This document shows positions 5,733 to 10,660 of a DNA stretch of 10,660 nucleotides, piece after piece. The stretch lies in assembly GCA_023262245.1 (NCBI GenBank), contig JALRDC010000070.1, positions 1-10,660 of the forward strand, in the 5' to 3' direction. The notes under the pieces were generated by a model. That model had not been told where the DNA came from and did not search any database. It was given only the letters and a program-made list of their open reading frames with translations. The stretch's first letter is position 1. Every line of letters begins with the position of its first letter. The stretch comes from Flavobacteriaceae bacterium (lineage in GTDB: Bacteria > Bacteroidota > Bacteroidia > Flavobacteriales > Flavobacteriaceae). The position numbers and the translations under genes are program-made.

Positions 5733-7127
5733 ATGAAAAAAACCCTATTCGACAAAGTATGGGATTCCCATGTTGTTAGAAGCATAAAAGACGGACCTGA
5801 TGTGCTGTTTATAGATCGCCATATGGTTCACGAAGTAACAAGTCCGGTTGCTTTTTTAGGACTTAAAAATAGAAAACTAGCTGTGCTTCATCCAGAACGC
5901 ACATTTGCTACAGCAGACCATAACACTCCAACGATAAACCAACACCTACCTGTTGCTGATCCCTTATCTAGAAATCAATTAAAGGCACTCGAAGAAAATG
6001 CTAAAACACATGGGATTTCTTATTGGGGACTAGGACACCAAAAAAATGGAATTGTTCACGTGGTAGGTCCAGAATATGGTATCACACAGCCAGGAGCTAC
6101 GATTGTTTGTGGTGATTCACATACTTCTACTCATGGAGCCTTTGGCGCTATTGCTTTTGGAATTGGAACCTCAGAAGTGGAAATGGTACTAGCTACTCAG
6201 TGCATCATGCAGCCAAAACCTAAAAAAATGCGAATTACCATTGATGGAAAGCTTAATCATGGAGTTACACCCAAAGACGTTGCTTTATTCATCATTTCGA
6301 AGCTAACCACCTCCGGAGCTACCGGTTATTTTGTAGAATACGCAGGTGAAGTATTTAGAGACTTAAGCATGGAAGGTCGAATGACCGTTTGCAATCTGAG
6401 TATTGAAATGGGAGCACGTGGAGGAATGATTGCTCCAGATGAAAAAACATTTGAATACATTAAAGGCAGGGAATATACTCCACAAGGGGCGTCTTGGGAT
6501 AAAGCCATGGGGTATTGGGAAACACTTTACACCGATGAAGGTGCCTCTTTTGATAAAGAGTTGTCTTTTGATGGTTCTGAAATAGATCCCATGATTACTT
6601 TTGGTACGAATCCAGGAATGGGAATGAGTATTACTAAAGCTATTCCAAAAGCTGAGGAAGTTGAAGGGGGAGCTGCTACATATGCAAAATCGCTAGCTTA
6701 TATGGGTTATGAGGAAGGTGAAAGTATGTTAGGAAAACCCATTGACTATGTCTTTATCGGAAGTTGTACTAATGGTCGTATTGAAGACTTTAGAGCTTTT
6801 GCTAATATTGTAAAAAATAAAAAACGTGCAGAAAATGTCACCGCTTGGTTGGTGCCAGGATCTCATAAGGTTTTAAATGCTATTAAAGAAGAAGGGCTTT
6901 TAGAGATCCTAGAGAAAGCTGGGTTTCAACTTCGTGAACCTGGTTGTTCTGCTTGTTTAGCTATGAACGACGACAAAATTCCCGCAGGAAAATATGCCGT
7001 AAGTACCTCAAACAGAAACTTTGAAGGACGACAAGGACCTGGGGCACGTACCCTTTTAGCTAGTCCCTTGGTTGCTGCTGCTGCTGCAATTACTGGGAAA
7101 ATAACTGATCCAAGAACTTTAATTTAA
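5733..7127 (+). CDS. leuC: 3-isopropylmalate dehydratase large subunit
   Basis: With LeuD it forms the [4Fe-4S] isopropylmalate isomerase (aconitase superfamily), which interconverts 2- and 3-isopropylmalate. Its length of 464 residues is typical. The N-terminus (TLFDKVWDSHVV) is the standard LeuC start. Conserved blocks are CGDSHTSTHGAFGA (126-139), GSCTNGRIEDF (343-353) and PGCSACLAMN (403-412). The three cluster-binding cysteines are C345, C405 and C408. The C-terminal block STSNRNFEGRQGPGARTLLAS is also intact. It lies 17 bp after leuA and 6 bp before leuD, so it is surely co-transcribed. If the downstream LeuA-like enzyme makes citramalate, this subunit would also handle citramalate/citraconate, as LeuCD does in organisms with the pyruvate route to isoleucine. 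No damage or oddity was seen. Confidence 0.98.
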   Translation: MKKTLFDKVWDSHVVRSIKDGPDVLFIDRHMVHEVTSPVAFLGLKNRKLAVLHPERTFATADHNTPTINQHLPVADPLSRNQLKALEENAKTHGISYWGLGHQKNGIVHVVGPEYGITQPGATIVCGDSHTSTHGAFGAIAFGIGTSEVEMVLATQCIMQPKPKKMRITIDGKLNHGVTPKDVALFIISKLTTSGATGYFVEYAGEVFRDLSMEGRMTVCNLSIEMGARGGMIAPDEKTFEYIKGREYTPQGASWDKAMGYWETLYTDEGASFDKELSFDGSEIDPMITFGTNPGMGMSITKAIPKAEEVEGGAATYAKSLAYMGYEEGESMLGKPIDYVFIGSCTNGRIEDFRAFANIVKNKKRAENVTAWLVPGSHKVLNAIKEEGLLEILEKAGFQLREPGCSACLAMNDDKIPAGKYAVSTSNRNFEGRQGPGARTLLASPLVAAAAAITGKITDPRTLI

Positions 7128-7133
7128 ATTCTG

Positions 7134-7730
7134 ATGGCTTACGATTCATTTCATATTTTAAAAAGTACGGCTGTACCCCTTCCCATAGAAAATGTAGATA
7201 CAGACCAGATCATTCCAGCACGATTTCTCAAAGCTACTGAACGCAAAGGTTTTGGAGATAATCTATTTAGAGATTGGCGCTATGATCAAGAGGACTCTCC
7301 AAAAGAAGATTTCGTTTTAAACAACCCAATCTATCGAGGTAAAATACTTGTTGGAGGCCATAATTTTGGTTCGGGATCTTCTAGAGAACACGCTGCTTGG
7401 GCTGTGTATGATTATGGATTTCGCTGCGTGGTTTCTAGTTTCTTTGCTGATATTTTTAAAAATAATTGTTTGAACATTGGTGTCTTGCCTGTTCAAGTAT
7501 CTGCCGAGTTTTTAAACACAATATTTGAAACCATAACTCACAATCCAAAAACAGAACTAATCGTGGATTTACCACAGCAAAAAATCCAAATTAATTCAAC
7601 AGGAGCGAGTGAAAACTTTGAAATTAATGCCTACAAAAAAGAGAACATGCTCAATGGTTATGACGACATCGACTATCTAAATAATATCAAATCAGAGATT
7701 CAAGATTTTGCTGAAAACACACCCCTCTAA
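7134..7730 (+). CDS. leuD: 3-isopropylmalate dehydratase small subunit
   Basis: Small 'swivel' subunit that partners LeuC in the isopropylmalate isomerase. The 198 residues match the usual 190-210. Seen in order are VDTDQIIPARFLK (21-33), LVGGHNFGSGSSREHAAWA (72-90) with the substrate-binding SSREHA stretch, FADIFKNNCLNIGVLPV (104-120) and the C-terminal GYDDIDYLN (about 174-182). The ATG at 7134 follows the leuC stop by 6 bp, and no other start is needed. A 20-bp gap to the next gene contains AAGGAAG (7732-7738), a weak Shine-Dalgarno-like stretch rather far from that gene's ATG. Confidence 0.98.
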   Translation: MAYDSFHILKSTAVPLPIENVDTDQIIPARFLKATERKGFGDNLFRDWRYDQEDSPKEDFVLNNPIYRGKILVGGHNFGSGSSREHAAWAVYDYGFRCVVSSFFADIFKNNCLNIGVLPVQVSAEFLNTIFETITHNPKTELIVDLPQQKIQINSTGASENFEINAYKKENMLNGYDDIDYLNNIKSEIQDFAENTPL

Positions 7731-7750
7731 CAAGGAAGATCAGCTTTAGT

Positions 7751-9268
7751 ATGAGTAGGACAATTGAAATCATGGATACCACCCTTAGAGACGGGGAGCA
7801 AACCTCTGGGGTATCTTTTACCGCGTCAGAAAAACTAACGCTAGCCAAATTATTGCTTCAAGAGTTAAACTTGGATCGAATTGAAATCGCATCGGCACGT
7901 GTTTCTGAAGGTGAATTTAAAGCCGTAAAACAAATTACATCTTGGGGAGTATCAACTGGTTTTATAGATCGTATCGAAGTCCTCACTTTTGTTGATAATG
8001 GTACTTCTATTAAGTGGATGAACGAAGCAGGTGCTAAAGTTCAAAATCTCTTAACTAAAGGATCGTTAAACCATTTGAAATTTCAACTAAAACAAAAGCC
8101 TAAAGATCATTTTAAAAACATTGCGAAGAGCATTCAAATGGCAACTGATGAAGGCATTACTACAAATGTTTACCTTGAGGATTGGAGTAATGGAATGGCC
8201 AATTCTCTGGAATATGTTTATGAATATTTAGATTTTATTTCGGAGCAAAAGGTAGCTCGAGTTCTCCTTCCAGATACACTAGGGATTTTAACCCCTGAAA
8301 AGACCTCTTCCTATTTAACCGCCATTATAGAACGCTATCCGAATCTTCACTTTGATTTTCACGGACATAATGATTACGATTTGAGTGTAGCCAATACAAT
8401 GGAGGCTGTCAAGGCAGGCGTAAATGGGCTGCATTTAACGGTAAACGGAATGGGAGAGCGTGCAGGAAATGCACCTTTAGCAAGTGTTGTAGCAGTTATT
8501 AACGATTTTTTACCAGAAGTAAAAATCAACATTAAAGAAAATGCCTTACATAAAGTAAGCCAATTAGTTGCTACTTTTACCGGATTTAGAATTCCAGCAA
8601 ACAAACCCATTGTAGGTGAAAATGTTTTTACGCAAACCGCTGGAATTCATGCAGATGGAGATCATAAAAATAATTTGTATTTCAATGATTTACTTCCTGA
8701 ACGCTTTGGAAGAAAACGCAAATACGCCTTAGGAAAAACTTCTGGAAAAGCCAATATTCAAAAAAATATTCAAGAGTTAGGACTTACCTTAAACAATGAG
8801 GAAATCCAAAAAGTGACGCAACGTATCATAGAACTTGGTGATCGAAAAGAGCGCGTTACAGCAGATGATTTACCTTTTATCATTTCAGACGTACTGGGTA
8901 ACAATATCCCAAATAAAGTTAAGATTCAATCCTATGTCTTAACCCACTCTAAAGGCTTAAGACCCACAACAAGTGTCTCTATAAAAATTAACGAAACACT
9001 TTTTGAGGAAAATGCCTCGGGAGATGGACAATATGATGCCTTTTGGAACGCCTTGAACAAAGTATATAAAAAACATAAAATTGATTTACCGAAGTTGGTA
9101 GATTATGCCGTTCGTATTCCTCCAGGAAGTAATTCAGATGCCTTGTGTGAAACCACCATCACTTGGAGCAACGGCACTCGAGATTTTACTACACGTGGAT
9201 TGGATTCAGATCAAACCGTATCGGCCATAAAAGCCACTGAAAAAATGTTAAATATCATTCAACCTTAA
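7751..9268 (+). CDS. cimA: LeuA-like synthase, probably (R)-citramalate synthase (Leptospira CimA type)
   Basis: Member of the DRE-TIM acyltransferases, 505 residues, with the catalytic barrel at about 1-290, a linker at about 290-385 and an intact C-terminal regulatory domain at about 386-505. Catalytic landmarks are DTTLRDGEQ (9-17, R13 and D14), E143, HGHND (204-208, metal ligands H204 and H206) and NGMGERAGN (232-240). The sequence is much closer to what I remember of Leptospira interrogans citramalate synthase than to LeuA; shared stretches include VEIASARVS-type, NLLTKGSL, NVYLEDWSNG, HGHNDYDLSVAN and LPERFGRKR. The three Leptospira pyruvate-pocket residues Leu81, Leu104 and Tyr144 correspond to L78, L101 and Y141 and are all kept. 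It would therefore condense pyruvate with acetyl-CoA, feeding LeuCD/LeuB and isoleucine. The alternative is a second, allosterically controlled 2-isopropylmalate synthase, the name it often carries. The family assignment is firm; the substrate is inferred. Confidence 0.75.
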   Translation: MSRTIEIMDTTLRDGEQTSGVSFTASEKLTLAKLLLQELNLDRIEIASARVSEGEFKAVKQITSWGVSTGFIDRIEVLTFVDNGTSIKWMNEAGAKVQNLLTKGSLNHLKFQLKQKPKDHFKNIAKSIQMATDEGITTNVYLEDWSNGMANSLEYVYEYLDFISEQKVARVLLPDTLGILTPEKTSSYLTAIIERYPNLHFDFHGHNDYDLSVANTMEAVKAGVNGLHLTVNGMGERAGNAPLASVVAVINDFLPEVKINIKENALHKVSQLVATFTGFRIPANKPIVGENVFTQTAGIHADGDHKNNLYFNDLLPERFGRKRKYALGKTSGKANIQKNIQELGLTLNNEEIQKVTQRIIELGDRKERVTADDLPFIISDVLGNNIPNKVKIQSYVLTHSKGLRPTTSVSIKINETLFEENASGDGQYDAFWNALNKVYKKHKIDLPKLVDYAVRIPPGSNSDALCETTITWSNGTRDFTTRGLDSDQTVSAIKATEKMLNIIQP

Positions 9269-9277
9269 AACAAATTT

Positions 9278-10342
9278 ATGCAACTAAAGATTGCTCTTTT
9301 AGCAGGGGATGGAATCGGACCCGAAGTTATCGAACAAGCAGTAAAAGTATCTGATGCTATCGCCAAAAAGTTCAAACACACTATAGAATGGACACCCGCG
9401 CTCACAGGAGCAGCCGCAATAGATGCGGTAGGAGATCCATATCCAGAGGAAACACACCAAATTTGCCTAGCCGCAGATGCAGTCCTTTTTGGAGCAATAG
9501 GCCATCCCCGATTTGATAATGACCCCTCCGCTAAAGTTCGCCCTGAACAAGGATTGCTCAAAATGAGAAAAAAGTTAGGTTTGTTTGCCAATGTTCGACC
9601 CACTTTTACTTTTCCCTCACTTTTAGATAAATCCCCTCTTAAAAAAGAACGTATTGAAGGAACAGATTTGGTCTTTTTAAGAGAACTCACAGGGGGAATT
9701 TATTTTGGAGAACGAGGAAGAAAAGATGAAGGAAATACCGCTTTTGATACATGCACTTATACCCGAGAGGAAATTAAACGTCTCGCAATTAAAGGATTTG
9801 AACTTGCAATGACACGTACCAAAAAATTGTGTTGTGTAGATAAAGCTAATGTTTTGGAAAGCTCTCGACTCTGGAGAGAAACAGTTCAGGATTTAGAAAA
9901 AGAGTACCCTGAAGTTGAAGTTTCCTATGAATTTGTTGATGCAGTTGCCATGCGCTTAGTACAATGGCCAAATAGTTATGATGTATTGATAACAGAAAAC
10001 CTTTTTGGGGATATCTTAACTGATGAAGCTTCTGTTATTTCGGGGTCAATGGGATTGATGCCTTCCGCATCTGTGGGTACAGAAAATGCACTTTATGAAC
10101 CTATTCATGGATCGTTTCCTCAGGCTACAGGTTTGGGAATAGCAAATCCGCTTGCCACTATACTATCCGCAGCGATGATGTTTGAAATGAGTTTTGGTCT
10201 TTATGAAGAAGGAGCTGCAATAAGAAAAGCAGTAGACCAATCTCTAGCCGAAGGTAAAGTAACCGAAGATTTAACAGAAAAGGGGGGGACTTCACTATCT
10301 ACATCAGAAGTTGGAGATTATCTCGTATCTCTTTTACAATAG
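9278..10342 (+). CDS. leuB: 3-isopropylmalate dehydrogenase
   Basis: Oxidises and decarboxylates 3-isopropylmalate to the leucine 2-oxo precursor; probably also acts on 3-methylmalate if the upstream gene is cimA. The 354-residue length is normal. Seen are GDGIGPEV (10-17), substrate arginines R97, R107 and R135, FLRELTGGIYFGERG (133-147), K189 and D221, and the family signature ITENLFGDILTDEAS (238-252) with metal ligands D245 and D249. The cofactor loop reads EPIHGSFPQATGLGIANP (274-291). At the position of the NAD-selecting Asp278 of Thermus LeuB (HGSAPD) there is Gln282 instead. The ATG at 9278 is 9 bp after the cimA stop, so this is the last clear gene of the operon. No classical terminator follows directly. 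Confidence 0.97.
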   Translation: MQLKIALLAGDGIGPEVIEQAVKVSDAIAKKFKHTIEWTPALTGAAAIDAVGDPYPEETHQICLAADAVLFGAIGHPRFDNDPSAKVRPEQGLLKMRKKLGLFANVRPTFTFPSLLDKSPLKKERIEGTDLVFLRELTGGIYFGERGRKDEGNTAFDTCTYTREEIKRLAIKGFELAMTRTKKLCCVDKANVLESSRLWRETVQDLEKEYPEVEVSYEFVDAVAMRLVQWPNSYDVLITENLFGDILTDEASVISGSMGLMPSASVGTENALYEPIHGSFPQATGLGIANPLATILSAAMMFEMSFGLYEEGAAIRKAVDQSLAEGKVTEDLTEKGGTSLSTSEVGDYLVSLLQ

Positions 10343-10377
10343 TATTTAACATATTTTAGGGTTTGTTATTCTAAAAA

Positions 10378-10419
10378 AAGGGTTTATTTAGATGAAACTT
10401 CCGTTTTATGAAAACCCTT
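10378..10419. repeat. Inverted repeat AAGGGTTT / AAACCCTT after leuB
   Basis: Perfect 8-bp arms at 10378-10385 and 10412-10419, separated by a 26-nt loop, with an extra AGGGTTT copy at 10358-10364. The right arm overlaps the start of the small ORF. As an RNA it would be a weak long-loop hairpin and is not followed by a clear T-run, so a terminator role for the leu operon is only possible. If the small ORF is real, the hairpin could cover its start. Confidence 0.3.
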
Positions 10420-10602
10420 AATCCCTATCTTCTAACTGTTGAAAACGTTTTTAATGCTATAGGATTAATCACAAGAAGCACCACGCTGATGCTTAAAAAA
10501 GGGGTTGTAGTCAATCAAGAAAAATTACCTGATTCAATTCCTCAAGTTGTTTTCTGGCTTCTTCCTACCGTTGTATTGACTCCTTTAATATTTTTTGGGT
10601 GA
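10408..10602 (+). CDS. Doubtful small ORF with one hydrophobic segment
   Basis: A 64-codon ORF I do not recognise. Residues 1-45 are mixed polar and hydrophobic (MKTLNPYLLTVENVFNAIG at the start). Residues about 46-63 form a hydrophobic stretch, VVFWLLPTVVLTPLIFFG, long enough for a membrane helix, with the charged residues on the N-terminal side. It is the only ORF in the 318 bp after leuB, lies on the same strand 65 bp downstream, and has no Shine-Dalgarno. Its ATG lies within a 9-codon upstream reading frame (10392-10421) in another frame and next to an inverted-repeat arm. It could be a real small membrane protein or chance. The remaining bases to the window end (10603-10660) hold nothing I can call. 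Confidence 0.35.
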   Translation: MKTLNPYLLTVENVFNAIGLITRSTTLMLKKGVVVNQEKLPDSIPQVVFWLLPTVVLTPLIFFG

Positions 10603-10660
10603 GAAAAACTAATCTGTAATATAACTTATACAGTTCTAATAATCGCTGAATTGAAAACAA

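Noticed and set aside
6326..6508. Minus-strand ORF of 60 codons
   Set aside because: Antisense inside leuC; no independent evidence.
7073..7087. GCT/CTG trinucleotide run at the end of leuC
   Set aside because: Only about five units, encoding a conserved alanine stretch near the LeuC C-terminus; no sign of a variable repeat.
8374..8610. Minus-strand ORF of 78 codons
   Set aside because: Antisense inside the cimA-like gene; no independent evidence.
7751..9268. Reading the two LeuA-like genes as a recent tandem duplication
   Set aside because: The proteins differ throughout in their motifs (RIHTGIGTS versus VQNLLTKGS, YAEDAGR versus YLEDWSNG) and in domain content, so they are ancient paralogues.
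9265..9690. Minus-strand ORF of 141 codons
   Set aside because: Although long, it is fully antisense to the conserved LeuB N-terminal half, shows no recognisable motif and has an odd Ser/Ala-rich composition.

Overview
The window is ordinary chromosomal sequence from a low-GC member of the Bacteroidota, most likely a flavobacterium. Pointers to this are the protein sequence style, the near absence of Shine-Dalgarno sequences, one good match to the Bacteroidota -7 promoter element (TAnnTTTG), and the leucine gene set with its lineage-typical variants. I see no phage, transposon, CRISPR, rRNA or tRNA sequence and no base-composition break. I found no clearly new biological system. The most useful points are a probable citramalate synthase hidden inside the leucine operon and the control region in front of dnaK.

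Layout. Positions 1-1096 (minus) hold the first 365 codons of dnaK, cut by the window edge. Positions 1097-1370 are a divergent control region with a perfect 21-bp palindrome and a sigma-54-like element pointing at dnaK. Positions 1371-2884 (plus) hold panB (pantothenate/CoA synthesis) and an overlapping RluA-family pseudouridine synthase that starts with TTG. The latter collides tail to tail with a 528-codon conserved helical protein of unknown function (2823-4409, minus). A 157-bp divergent spacer follows. Then comes a tight plus-strand cluster at 4567-10342: leuA (short form), leuC, leuD, a LeuA-like synthase that I read as cimA, and leuB, with gaps of 6-20 bp. The last 300 bp hold one doubtful 64-codon ORF with a C-terminal hydrophobic stretch.

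How the genes work together. LeuA condenses 2-oxoisovalerate with acetyl-CoA, LeuCD isomerises the product and LeuB oxidises it, giving the leucine precursor. The fourth gene closely resembles the pyruvate-using citramalate synthase of Leptospira. If that is right, the same LeuCD and LeuB also turn citramalate into 2-oxobutyrate for isoleucine, so one operon would feed both amino acids. LeuA lacks the C-terminal allosteric domain whereas the CimA-like protein has it, so feedback control would fall mainly on the citramalate branch. PanB draws on 2-oxoisovalerate too, so it shares a precursor with the leucine branch, although it lies in a different transcription unit.
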